Shown here piece after piece: positions 8,144 through 16,096 of a DNA stretch of 64,000 bases. The notes below the pieces were generated by a model. That model was not told the origin of the DNA, ran no database searches, and worked only from the letters and a program-made list of their open reading frames with translations. Origin of the DNA: Ralstonia pickettii (lineage in GTDB: Bacteria; Pseudomonadota; Gammaproteobacteria; Burkholderiales; Burkholderiaceae). Position numbers and translations under genes: made by a program. Every line of letters starts with the position of its first letter. Position 1 is the first letter of the stretch. The DNA lies in assembly GCF_000607165.1 (NCBI RefSeq), contig NZ_JFZG01000008.1, forward strand, positions 620,001 through 684,000, read 5' to 3'.

Positions 8144-8803
8144 CTACTTGCCTTCGTTCATGCGCTTTTCGGCCTCCACTATGGCCGTCTCTTTATCGAC
8201 GATCCAATGAATCAGGAAGCGCAAGCAGGCACGGTAGGCGTCTGTGACGCTGGACATAAAGTCGCTGGCGATCGAGTCTCTGATATGGTCAGTGCTGGTG
8301 CCGCCATCCAATCGAGATTGAGCCTTGGCCGCCATGTTCTTGACCATGTCGTACATGTGCATGCTTTGAATCCAGCTTCGGACCGGGTCACTGTCGAACT
8401 TCACAACAGTTAGGTCGTGGGCAAACACATTTCGTATCTTGCTGACGGCAGTAAGATCGCGCTGTAGCTCGGGGCCTATGATCCGTAGCATGTATGCAAG
8501 GCGAATCTTGGTTCCAAACGGACCCAGCGGACCGCTGGGTTGGAACAGCTCTCGTGCGATCTTTTCATCTCGGCGCATATACAGACGCAGCAGGCTCGTC
8601 AGATGGTTTTCAACGATCGCACCGAGCAGGACTGCCATCGCACGCTCAGAAGATTGATCGTAGAAGGCGTGGAGCTCTTCTTCTGTGAGCTTGTCATTCA
8701 ATGCCCTGCGGCCGCTGCGCTGCTCTTCTTCTTGCAGCAGTGCATCAAGGGCGTCCATTGGTTGGGAAACAGGGCCTTCTTCTGTATCAAGGTTGTCGGT
8801 CAT
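8144..8803 (-). CDS. MtlR/DUF4145-like HEPN-type cargo (moron) gene
   Basis: This 219-aa protein is encoded opposite to the tail operon between S and V, the position of orf30 in P2 and a known cargo site. It resembles the mannitol repressor MtlR-like fold: residues 89-106 (PSGPLGPFGTKIRLAYML) and KIRNVFAHD at 122-130. R124-N-V-F-A-H129 fits the HEPN RN-x3-H signature, which is a catalytic ribonuclease motif in many defence and toxin proteins. I chose the ATG at 8803 over the longer in-frame start near 8923, which would run through the V late promoter. Base composition is more A/T-rich than the tail genes. Its function is unknown. A role in lysogenic conversion or phage exclusion is inference. 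Confidence 0.7.
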   Translation of the reverse strand: MTDNLDTEEGPVSQPMDALDALLQEEEQRSGRRALNDKLTEEELHAFYDQSSERAMAVLLGAIVENHLTSLLRLYMRRDEKIARELFQPSGPLGPFGTKIRLAYMLRIIGPELQRDLTAVSKIRNVFAHDLTVVKFDSDPVRSWIQSMHMYDMVKNMAAKAQSRLDGGTSTDHIRDSIASDFMSSVTDAYRACLRFLIHWIVDKETAIVEAEKRMNEGK

Positions 8804-8870
8804 TGCTCCTCCGCATTGGCCGATTGGTGGACACGATATCGGTTGATATTCTGCCCTGTGTCGCTTTGTC

Positions 8871-8896
8871 GTTGTGACAACCGCCTGCACAACAAC
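8871..8896 (+). promoter_or_regulatory. Ogr-type late promoter upstream of V
   Basis: The dyad has TGT at 8873-8875, a 13-base spacer and ACA at 8889-8891, with extended GTTGT...ACAAC arms. About 35 bases downstream of the ACA lies GCACTCT (8925-8931), similar to the GCATTCT found at the same distance at the FI and com sites. This suggests a common -10 region. It would drive V-W-J-I-H-G. Confidence 0.75.
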
Positions 8897-8937
8897 AGTC
8901 ACGTGCGGTCTTCGCGCGCGCACGGCACTCTGCGGAG

Positions 8938-9573
8938 ATGGATACCGCAGAACTCGCCCGTCTCTTAGAAAACCTCATCCGCACCGGCCGCGTCACCGAG
9001 GTGCGCCACACCCGGCCGCCCGCCGTGCGCGTGCGCACCGGTGGCATGACCACCACGTGGCTGCCGTGGTGCGAAGACCGCGCCGGCGACACACGCACCT
9101 GGAACCCGCCAACCGTTGGCGAGCAGGTGGTGCTGCTGTGCCCGAGCGGCGACCTGGCCAACGGTATTGTGCTGTGCGCCATCCCCTCGGATGATGCCGA
9201 CGTGCCGAGCCACGACGGCAATCAGACCGTCACCCTGTACCCGGACGGTGCATGGACCGCCTACGACCACGGCGCGGGCCTGTTGTCCGTCCATGGGGTC
9301 AACACCGTGTTCCTGGAGGCCGCCACCAGCGTGCTGGTGAAGTGCCCCGACACCACCTTCGACGGCAACGTGACCGTCAAGGGCAACGCCACCGTCCAAG
9401 GCCTGCTCGCGTTCCAGAACGGCATTGCTGGCAAGGGTGGCGAGAACGGCAACGTCATCACGGGCGACCTCACGCACCAGGACGGCAAGCTGTCGTCCAA
9501 CGGCGTGGTGCTCGACAACCACGGGCACGGTGCCGTGCAGCGCGGTGGTGACTGGACCGAGGGCACCAAATGA
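8938..9573 (+). CDS. V: Baseplate central spike protein (gpV)
   Basis: The 211-aa gpV-type membrane-piercing spike has an N-terminal OB-like domain (RVRTGGMTTTWLPWCEDRAG, PTVGEQVVLLCPSGDLANGIVL). It continues with a repetitive beta-helix region (TFDGNVTVKGNATVQG) and ends with LDNHGHGAVQRGG. Its HGH motif corresponds to the histidines that bind iron at the tip of P2 gpV trimers. It is the first gene after the late promoter at 8871-8896. Confidence 0.94.
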   Translation: MDTAELARLLENLIRTGRVTEVRHTRPPAVRVRTGGMTTTWLPWCEDRAGDTRTWNPPTVGEQVVLLCPSGDLANGIVLCAIPSDDADVPSHDGNQTVTLYPDGAWTAYDHGAGLLSVHGVNTVFLEAATSVLVKCPDTTFDGNVTVKGNATVQGLLAFQNGIAGKGGENGNVITGDLTHQDGKLSSNGVVLDNHGHGAVQRGGDWTEGTK

Positions 9574-9917
9574 GCGGCCTGAACGCCACCACCGGTCGCG
9601 CCATCAGCGACCTGGCCCACATCTGGCAATCGGTGCGCGACATCCTCACGACGCCCATCGGCTCGCGCGTGATGCGACGCGACTACGGCTCGCTGATCCC
9701 TGAGCTGATCGACCAGCCGATGAACCCGGCCACCCGCCTGCGCCTCATGTCCGCGTCCGTCTCGGCGCTGGTGCGCTGGGAGCCGCGCCTGCGCATCTCG
9801 TCGGTGCAGTTCTCCGTCGACACCATGGGCGCCGCGGTCATCGACATTGAGGGCGAACGCATCGACGGGCCGCGACGCGAAGCCGTGCGCAATCTGACCA
9901 TCCCGCTGCGAGGCTGA
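9570..9917 (+). CDS. W: Baseplate wedge protein (gpW)
   Basis: The 115-aa gpW (gp25-like) protein has the family signature LTTPIGSRVMRRDYGS near residues 29-44, followed by IDQPMNPATRLRL. It overlaps the V stop codon by four bases and is followed two bases later by J. It is a structural component of the baseplate wedge and is complete. Confidence 0.95.
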   Translation: MSGLNATTGRAISDLAHIWQSVRDILTTPIGSRVMRRDYGSLIPELIDQPMNPATRLRLMSASVSALVRWEPRLRISSVQFSVDTMGAAVIDIEGERIDGPRREAVRNLTIPLRG

Positions 9918-9919
9918 CC

Positions 9920-10825
9920 ATGGGTGCCCTGATCGACCTCTCGCAACTGCCGCCGCCCAACGTGGTGGAAGCGCTCGACTACGAAACGATCCTTGCTGAG
10001 CGCAAGGCCGCGCTGATCGCGCGCTACCCGGCAGAGAAGCAAGCCGAGATTGCCGCCGTGCTGGCGCTCGAATCCGAGCCGCTGACCAAGTTCCTGGAGG
10101 AATCGGCGTTGCGCGAGCTGCTGCTGCGCCAGCGCATCAACGAGGCCGCGCGCGCGGTAATGCTGGCCTACGCCAAGGGCGAAGACCTGGAACACATCGC
10201 GGCACTCTTTGGGATTGAGCGCCTGGTCATCAAACCGGCCGACCCGATCGCCGGGACACCGGCCGAGATGGAGAGCGACACCGACCTGCGCCTGCGCGTG
10301 CAGCTCGCGCCGCAGTCGTTCTCGGTCGCCGGCCCGGAAGGCGCCTATCACTCTCACGGGCGCAATGCGGACGGTCGCGTCCTGGATGTGTCGGCCACCA
10401 GTCCAACGCCTGGCGAAGTGCGAATCACGGTGCTCTCGCGCGAAGGCGACGGCGCCGCCGCGCCCGATCTGCTGGACAAGGTTCTGGCGGCGCTGCGCCC
10501 GGAAGAAGTGCGCCCACTGACTGACTACGTGACGGTGCAGTCGGCCACGATCCTGCCTTATGCGGTCTCGGCCACGCTGCACCTCTTCCCAGGCCCCGAC
10601 GCCACCGTGGTGGTCACCGAGGCTCGCAAGCGCCTGGCCGCCTACGTGGAGGCCTGCCACCGACTGGGGGCCGTCGTGGCGCGCTCCGGGCTGGACGCCG
10701 CCTTGCACGTTGCGGGCGTGCAGAAGGTAGAGCTGCACTCGCCCGCCGATGAGATTCTTGCCGATCCGACGCAGGCCCCGTATTGCACCGACATGACCGT
10801 CACGCCAGGAGCCCAGCGTGCGTAG
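9920..10825 (+). CDS. J: Baseplate protein J (gpJ)
   Basis: The 301-aa baseplate J family protein begins MGALIDLSQLPPPNVVEALDYE and has the conserved central core with ETDLRLRVQLAP-type sequence (here SDTDLRLRVQLAPQSFSVAGP), where P2 homologues read similarly. It lies between W and I in standard P2 order, and its end overlaps the I start by eight bases. Confidence 0.95.
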   Translation: MGALIDLSQLPPPNVVEALDYETILAERKAALIARYPAEKQAEIAAVLALESEPLTKFLEESALRELLLRQRINEAARAVMLAYAKGEDLEHIAALFGIERLVIKPADPIAGTPAEMESDTDLRLRVQLAPQSFSVAGPEGAYHSHGRNADGRVLDVSATSPTPGEVRITVLSREGDGAAAPDLLDKVLAALRPEEVRPLTDYVTVQSATILPYAVSATLHLFPGPDATVVVTEARKRLAAYVEACHRLGAVVARSGLDAALHVAGVQKVELHSPADEILADPTQAPYCTDMTVTPGAQRA

Positions 10826-11375
10826 CCTGTTGCCACAGAGTTTGTTGCCACCGAATGCGACGGAGCTGGAGCGCAACGCCACGGCCGTGGCCGGCGTCAT
10901 CAGCGATCTGCCGGTGCCGCTGCGCACCTTGATCGACCCGGACACCATCCCCGCGCACCTGCTGCCGTGGCTCGCCTGGCACCTGGGGCTCGATGCCTGG
11001 AAAGACTACTGGCCCGAGCAGGTGAAGCGCGCCCGCGTGCGAGCCGCGATCCCGATCGCGCGCAAGAAGGGCACGGCCGCTGCGGTGCGCGAAGTCGTGG
11101 CCTCCTTCGGCGCCAACATCGCCCTGCGCGAGTGGTGGCAGATGGAGCCCAAGGGGCGGCCGTACACCTTCGAGCTGGTGATGACGGTCAGCGAGCGCGA
11201 CGACATCCCGTCGACGGCGGATTTCGTGGCGGACATCGTGGCCGAGATCGACCGCACCAAGCCCGTGCGCGCGCACTACACCTTCACCCAGGGCTTCAAC
11301 CGGCGCGGAGGTCTCGGCGTCGCCGCCGCCATCCGTCCCGCCCTCTTTGTTCGCCTCTCTCTCACGGACGCCTGA
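10818..11375 (+). CDS. I: Tail protein I (gpI)
   Basis: The 185-aa gpI family protein starts at a GTG inside the J gene. The family pattern is clear in LLPWLAWHLGLDAWKDYWPE and in KKGTAAAVREVVASFGA. It belongs to the baseplate wedge and is required for tail fibre attachment in P2. The stop is one base before the H start codon. Confidence 0.94.
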   Translation: MRSLLPQSLLPPNATELERNATAVAGVISDLPVPLRTLIDPDTIPAHLLPWLAWHLGLDAWKDYWPEQVKRARVRAAIPIARKKGTAAAVREVVASFGANIALREWWQMEPKGRPYTFELVMTVSERDDIPSTADFVADIVAEIDRTKPVRAHYTFTQGFNRRGGLGVAAAIRPALFVRLSLTDA

Positions 11376-11376
11376 C

Positions 11377-13314
11377 ATGGCAGGAACGACCCTCAACATC
11401 ACCGACGCCGGCCGCGCTGCGCTCATTGCCGGCGACCACACCGGCACCAACGCGCGCAAGGTCGTGCAGGTGGGCTTTGCCAACGCACCGTTCGACTTCA
11501 ATGCAGGCCTGAAGGCGCTGCCGAACGAACTCAAGCGCGTGTCGACCATCGCCGGCGAGAACATCGCCGCGGACACCATCCACGTCACCATCCGCGACGA
11601 CGGCGCCGACCAGTTCAAGCTGTACGGCTTCGGGCTGTACCTGGACAACGGCGTGCTGCTCGGCACGTACTGCCAGGCCACGCCCATCATGGAGAAGTCA
11701 CCGGTGGCCATCCTGCTGCTGGCGGTCGACGTGGTCTTCAAGTCGCTCGATGTGACGGCGCTCACATTTGGCGAGGCGAATTTCACCAACCCGCCGGCGA
11801 CGACGCAACGCCAGGGCGTGGTGGAGCTGGCCACCGACCAGGAGACGCAGGACGGCACGGACAATCAGCGCGCGGTCACGCCCGCGGGCCTCTCCGCCCG
11901 GACGGCGACGGAGACACGCTCGGGGCTGGTGCAGCTCGCCACGGATGCGGAGCTTGTGGCCGGCAAGGATGACGCCAAGGCTGTCACCGCAAAGAAGGTC
12001 GCCGCGCAGCTCGCCAAGAAAGCCGATCTGGCCGGATCGGGCAAGCAGGCCTTCGCCGTTGCCACGGCGACAGCAGACGAGCACGCGGTGCCGCTCGCGC
12101 AGGCTGACACCCGGTACGCGACGCCGGCGGCGGTCAAGGACGCCAAGGACACGGCCACCGATGCGCTGGCGACGGCCAAAGCCGCGTTGCCGAAATCGGG
12201 CGGCGAGATGACCGGCATCATCGACATGGTGGGTCCGTCGAACGAGCTGCGCTTCACCGACAACCAGCAGCCCATCACGCTGGGCCGCTTTCGCATGGTG
12301 TCGTCTGGCCGCTCGCTCATCCTCGATCGCAACACGGCGACCAACGGCAACTTCTCCACGTTCCTGCGCGTGCTGCAGGTCGACGGCATGGGCAACGCCA
12401 CGCTGCCTGGCATGGTGACCGCCGGGGCCTTCAAGTCGCAGACGGGCGTGAACCTGCCGGCCTACAACAACGACGGCAAGGGCTTCCTGGAGTTCGGTGG
12501 CGACACCGTCATCTGGCGCATGTTCATGGCGGGGCCGACCGGCAACCTAGTCCTCGCCGGCTATAACTCCGATGGCACGAACCGAAATCAGCCCCTGTTC
12601 GTCAACTACACGACGGGACAAGTCGCGTTTTCTGCGCGGCCCACGTTCGATAGCGCGACGCCTTACGACACCAAGAACCTGATCAATCCGCTGACGGCTG
12701 AAGGCGGTGCGCTCACCGCCAACAAGGGTTTTACCTTCGGCGTGGGCTACGGGCGTTCCGCGCTGGTCGTCTCATCGAACGGCACGGATTCCATCGGCGG
12801 CGGCTTTGTCGACTGGAACGGCACGCGCACCCCGGCCCTGCAGATCGACTGCCCAGCCCCTACCGCCGCCTACATGGGCATCCGGTGGACGCAGTGGGGG
12901 CAACGCCACCTTGCAGCGATCGACTGCTATGCGGGTGGTAGCAATCTCTCGCAGCCATACGTCTCGTTTCATGTCGGGACCCTGCAGCACGCCCTCTCGA
13001 TCAATGGAGCCGGCGAGCTGGTCACCAAAGGCGCGATCAAAGCCGGCGGAGATGGCGCCGTTCTGGCGACGAACGGCAACGTCTACATGTCGTGGGCCGG
13101 GCAGTGGCTCTCCGAGTACCTCACCAACCTGAACAACGGCAAAGCAGGCGCCGGTGCGCAGTGCCAGTGGGCCAGCGGCATTGCGGAATTCGGCTCCGTC
13201 CCGACCGGTGAATCCGGTGGTGCCGCCGACGTGCCGGCACCGTGGGTGCTGGTGGGCCTGCGCAACACCTTCTACCGCGTCTACCTGCGTGCCGTCTGGC
13301 TGCGCAACCAGTGA
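11377..13314 (+). CDS. H: Tail fibre protein (gpH)
   Basis: The 645-aa host-range fibre has the conserved P2 gpH-type N-terminal attachment domain (about residues 1-150). Next come two tandem copies of a phage-fibre repeat (TTQRQGVVELATDQETQDGT and TETRSGLVQLATDAELVAGK) and an Ala-rich linker. The C-terminal region (about 280-645) is diverse, glycine- and aromatic-rich, and not recognised. The C-terminus is expected to bind the host receptor and is usually the fastest-evolving part of the phage. Confidence 0.9.
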   Translation: MAGTTLNITDAGRAALIAGDHTGTNARKVVQVGFANAPFDFNAGLKALPNELKRVSTIAGENIAADTIHVTIRDDGADQFKLYGFGLYLDNGVLLGTYCQATPIMEKSPVAILLLAVDVVFKSLDVTALTFGEANFTNPPATTQRQGVVELATDQETQDGTDNQRAVTPAGLSARTATETRSGLVQLATDAELVAGKDDAKAVTAKKVAAQLAKKADLAGSGKQAFAVATATADEHAVPLAQADTRYATPAAVKDAKDTATDALATAKAALPKSGGEMTGIIDMVGPSNELRFTDNQQPITLGRFRMVSSGRSLILDRNTATNGNFSTFLRVLQVDGMGNATLPGMVTAGAFKSQTGVNLPAYNNDGKGFLEFGGDTVIWRMFMAGPTGNLVLAGYNSDGTNRNQPLFVNYTTGQVAFSARPTFDSATPYDTKNLINPLTAEGGALTANKGFTFGVGYGRSALVVSSNGTDSIGGGFVDWNGTRTPALQIDCPAPTAAYMGIRWTQWGQRHLAAIDCYAGGSNLSQPYVSFHVGTLQHALSINGAGELVTKGAIKAGGDGAVLATNGNVYMSWAGQWLSEYLTNLNNGKAGAGAQCQWASGIAEFGSVPTGESGGAADVPAPWVLVGLRNTFYRVYLRAVWLRNQ

Positions 13315-13324
13315 TACCGACACC

Positions 13325-13762
13325 ATGCTGACTCACGACGAACTGATCTTCTGCATCCAGCAGCAATACCCCCACGCGGTGCACGGCACCGACTTCTGGG
13401 TCTTCCACCTGGTCGACCAGGAGACCGGTGCCCAGCTATCGGATGCCCAGCTCTATGAATGGAAGCTCGCCACACCCGCGCCCTCGGCCGACGAGCTCAA
13501 AGCGCTGGTCAAACAGCACGGCGCGGCAGCCCGCGCCTTTGTAGTCGCGCGGGACGCGCGCATCGAGCGCGAGCGACGCCTCAAGGTCGCCGACACGCTG
13601 GTCTACAAGGCGATGGACACGGGCGACACGGAACGCATGCGCCTCGCTGGCCAGTACCGCCAGGCGCTGCGTGATGTGACGACGCTGCCGGGCTTCCCCG
13701 ACGCGTTCGAGTGGCCGCAGGTGCCCGCAGGCCTCGCCGACCTGCTGCCGACCAACACCTAA
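13325..13762 (+). CDS. G: Tail fibre assembly protein (gpG-like)
   Basis: This 145-aa protein directly follows the fibre gene and is probably its assembly chaperone. It contains LIFCIQQQYPHAVHGTDFWV near the N-terminus and a helical middle with many charged residues (RDARIERERRLKVADTLVYK). The C-terminal half resembles tail-fibre chaperones carrying a DUF4376-like helical region. The identification rests mainly on position and general pattern. Confidence 0.7.
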   Translation: MLTHDELIFCIQQQYPHAVHGTDFWVFHLVDQETGAQLSDAQLYEWKLATPAPSADELKALVKQHGAAARAFVVARDARIERERRLKVADTLVYKAMDTGDTERMRLAGQYRQALRDVTTLPGFPDAFEWPQVPAGLADLLPTNT

Positions 13763-13781
13763 ACCTGCTGGCGGCTCCTTC

Positions 13782-13807
13782 TTGTTGTAGCGGCTTGCCG
13801 CACAACA
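13782..13807 (+). promoter_or_regulatory. Ogr-type late promoter upstream of FI
   Basis: TTGTTGT, 13 bases, then ACAACA (inner TGT 13786-13788, ACA 13802-13804). A GCATTCT motif lies at 13838-13844, 36 bases after the first base of ACA. The same geometry is found at V and com. It lies in the 124-base gap between G and FI and would drive FI, FII, E, T, U and D. Confidence 0.78.
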
Positions 13808-13886
13808 GCGCGCGCGGGACATCCTCGCGCGCGCGCTGCATTCTTGGCCGGGACACATCCATCGTCGGACCCACCCGGAGGAATGC

Positions 13887-15062
13887 ATGCCCACCGACTA
13901 CCACCACGGCGTACGCGTCGTTGAAATCAACGAGGGCACTCGCCCCATTCGCACCATCGAGACCGCCGTGGTCGGCGTCGCTTGCACGGCCGATGATGCG
14001 GACATCGCCACCTTCCCGCTCGACAAACCGGTCCTGCTCACCAACGTGCAGGCCGCCATCGGCCGCGCCGGCACCAAGGGCACGCTGGCGCGCACGCTGC
14101 AGGCCATCGCCGACCAGACCAGCCCGCTGACCGTCGTGGTGCGCGTGGCCGAAGGCAAGGCCGAGAACGAGACCAACAGCAACCTCATCGGCACCACCAC
14201 CGCCGAAGGGCGCTTTACGGGCCTCAAGGCGCTGTTGGCCGCCCGCAACCAGTTGGGCGTCACACCGCGCATTCTCGCGGTGCCCGGGCTCGATACGCTG
14301 CCGGTGGCCACCGAGCTGGTCAGCATCGCGCAGAAGCTGCGCGCGTTTGGTTACGTGAACGCCGCCGGCTGCGCCACCAAGGAAGAAGCGACCACCTACC
14401 GCCAGAATTTCTCGGCGCGTGAGCTGATGGTGCTCTGGCCGGAGTTCGTCGGCTGGGATACCGCCGCCAACGCCGAACAGACGCTGTGGGCCACCGCCCG
14501 CGCCGTGGGCCTGCGCGCGAAGATCGACAACGAGACCGGCTGGCACAAGACGCTCTCCAACGTGCCGGTCAACGGCGTGACGGGCCTCTCGCGCGATGTG
14601 TACTGGGACCTGCAGAACCCGGCCACCGATGCGGGCTATCTGAACTCGCACGATGTCACCACGCTGATCCGCCAGGAAGGCTTCCGCTTCTGGGGCTCGC
14701 GCACCTGCAGCAACGACAAGCTGTACGCGTTCGAGAACTACACGCGCACGGCACAGGTGCTGGCCGACACGATGGCCGAGGCGCACCTGTGGGCCATCGA
14801 CAAGCCGATGACGCCAACGCTGGTGCGCGACATCGTGGCGGCCATCAACGCGAAGCTGCGCAACCTCGTGCGCAACGGCTACCTGCTCGGTGGCGAGGCC
14901 TGGTACGACCCGGCCGTCAACGACAAGGACTCGCTCAAGGCCGGGAAGCTCGCCATCGACTACGACTACACGCCGGTACCGCCTGTGGAAGACCTGACCT
15001 TCCGCCAGCGCATCACCGACCGGTATCTCATGCAGTTCGCTGACGCCGTGAAGGCGGCTTGA
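13887..15062 (+). CDS. FI: Contractile tail sheath protein (gpFI)
   Basis: The 391-aa sheath subunit of the contractile tail matches P2 FI in length. Family landmarks are MPTDYHHGVRVVEINEGTRP at the N-terminus, a central NFSARELMVLWPEFVG, RQEGFRFWGSRTCSND and the C-terminal PPVEDLTFRQRITDRYL. It has a strong GGAGGAA ribosome binding site just before the ATG. Confidence 0.97.
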   Translation: MPTDYHHGVRVVEINEGTRPIRTIETAVVGVACTADDADIATFPLDKPVLLTNVQAAIGRAGTKGTLARTLQAIADQTSPLTVVVRVAEGKAENETNSNLIGTTTAEGRFTGLKALLAARNQLGVTPRILAVPGLDTLPVATELVSIAQKLRAFGYVNAAGCATKEEATTYRQNFSARELMVLWPEFVGWDTAANAEQTLWATARAVGLRAKIDNETGWHKTLSNVPVNGVTGLSRDVYWDLQNPATDAGYLNSHDVTTLIRQEGFRFWGSRTCSNDKLYAFENYTRTAQVLADTMAEAHLWAIDKPMTPTLVRDIVAAINAKLRNLVRNGYLLGGEAWYDPAVNDKDSLKAGKLAIDYDYTPVPPVEDLTFRQRITDRYLMQFADAVKAA

Positions 15063-15087
15063 GCGGCCCACCATCCAAGGAATCCAC

Positions 15088-15597
15088 ATGGCACTCCCCC
15101 GCATCCTCAAGCACTTCAACGTCTTCACCGATGGCGTGACACACGCCGGCGAGGTCGAAGAAATCGACCTGCCCAAGCTCACCCGCAAGGTGGAGGAATA
15201 CCGCGCCGGCGGCATGAACGGCCCGGTCGAGATCGACCTGGGCAACGACAAGCTGGAGCTCGAAACGACGTATGGCGGCCTGATGCGCGAAGTCCTGCAG
15301 CAGTACGGCACGACCACCATCGACGGCGCGATGCTGCGCTTCGCCGGCGCCTACCAGCGCGAAGACTCAGGCGAGGTCGACGCCGTGGAAATCATCGTGC
15401 GCGGCCGTCACACCGAAATCACCTTCGGCAAGGGCAAGGCGGGCAGCAAGGACCCCTTCAAGGTCAAGTCCTCGCTGACCTACTACAAGCTGACCGTCAA
15501 CGGCGAAGAGTGGATCGAGATCGACCACGTGAACTTCATCGAGCGCGTGTTCGGCAAAGACCGCCTGGCCGACCAGCGCAAAGCCATCGGCCTCTGA
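15088..15597 (+). CDS. FII: Major tail tube protein (gpFII)
   Basis: The 169-aa inner tail tube subunit begins MALPRILKHFNVFTDGVTHAG. It contains KLTRKVEEYRAGGMNGPVEI and the conserved ending WIEIDHVNFIERVFGKDRL. It lies directly after the sheath gene with an AAGGAAT ribosome binding site and matches the family length. Confidence 0.96.
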   Translation: MALPRILKHFNVFTDGVTHAGEVEEIDLPKLTRKVEEYRAGGMNGPVEIDLGNDKLELETTYGGLMREVLQQYGTTTIDGAMLRFAGAYQREDSGEVDAVEIIVRGRHTEITFGKGKAGSKDPFKVKSSLTYYKLTVNGEEWIEIDHVNFIERVFGKDRLADQRKAIGL

Positions 15598-15614
15598 TCG
15601 CTTCACCACACTGC

Positions 15615-15633
15615 GGCCCGTCCGGTACGGGCC
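15615..15633 (+). terminator. Stem-loop between FII and E
   Basis: A perfect 7-bp stem GGCCCGT / ACGGGCC with loop CCGGT. No T-run follows, so it is not a classical Rho-independent terminator. It may stabilise the abundant sheath/tube messages or attenuate transcription into E and T. This is inference from position. Confidence 0.45.
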
Positions 15634-15671
15634 GTTCACCCTGACTTCCCCTTCTCAAAGCCAAGACCACC

Positions 15672-15998
15672 ATGGACCAACAGACCACCACCATCACCCT
15701 GGACAGCCCCCTCAAGCGCGGCGAGCAGGACATTGCCGTCGTCACGGTGCGCAAGCCCGGCTCGGGCGAGCTGCGAGGCGTAAGCCTCATGGACCTGATG
15801 CGCATGGATGTGACCGCACTGCACACGGTGCTGCCGCGCATCACCACGCCGACACTCACCACGGCCGACGTGAGCAAGCTGGACCCGGCCGACCTGGTGA
15901 AGCTCGCCAGCGAGGTGACGGGTTTTTTGCTGCCGAAGGAAGCCAAGGAGGACGGCTACCCGACCGAATCGAAGACGCCGCAGCCGACGTTGCAGTGA
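15672..15998 (+). CDS. E: Tail assembly protein (gpE)
   Basis: The 108-aa gpE-type tail assembly chaperone contains the LDSPLKRGEQDIAVVTVRKP pattern and VTGFLLPKEAK near residues 82-92. A slippery heptamer T-TTT-TTG at 15923-15929 is in the correct frame register (TTT at 15924, TTG at 15927). A -1 slip therefore reads without a stop into E'. P2 makes gpE and a gpE+E' fusion in the same way. Confidence 0.93.
   Translation: MDQQTTTITLDSPLKRGEQDIAVVTVRKPGSGELRGVSLMDLMRMDVTALHTVLPRITTPTLTTADVSKLDPADLVKLASEVTGFLLPKEAKEDGYPTESKTPQPTLQ
15923..15929 (+). promoter_or_regulatory. Programmed -1 ribosomal frameshift site (E to E+E')
   Basis: The heptamer TTTTTTG has zero-frame codons TTT-TTG (Phe-Leu). 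After a -1 shift the frame reads through with no stop into the E' sequence ending at 16096, giving a fusion of about 141 residues. This matches the P2 E/E' mechanism. Confidence 0.8.
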
Positions 15999-16096
15999 TG
16001 TTCGGTTTCCGCCTGGAGGAGCTGTACGCCATGGGCGTCATGGAGCTGATGGAGTGGCGCGAACGCGCCCGCGAGCGTAGCGAGGCCCAGGAATGA
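15998..16096 (+). CDS. E': gpE' C-terminal frameshift segment (32 codons as a free ORF)
   Basis: A short reading frame beginning MFGFRLEELYAMGVMELMEW overlaps the E stop (TGATG) and ends on the T start (ATGA). The MELMEWRERA pattern is the GpE' family signature. It is most likely expressed as the C-terminal part of a -1 frameshift product from E rather than alone, although its own ATG is present. The fusion is expected to chaperone the tape measure protein. Confidence 0.85.
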   Translation: MFGFRLEELYAMGVMELMEWRERARERSEAQE

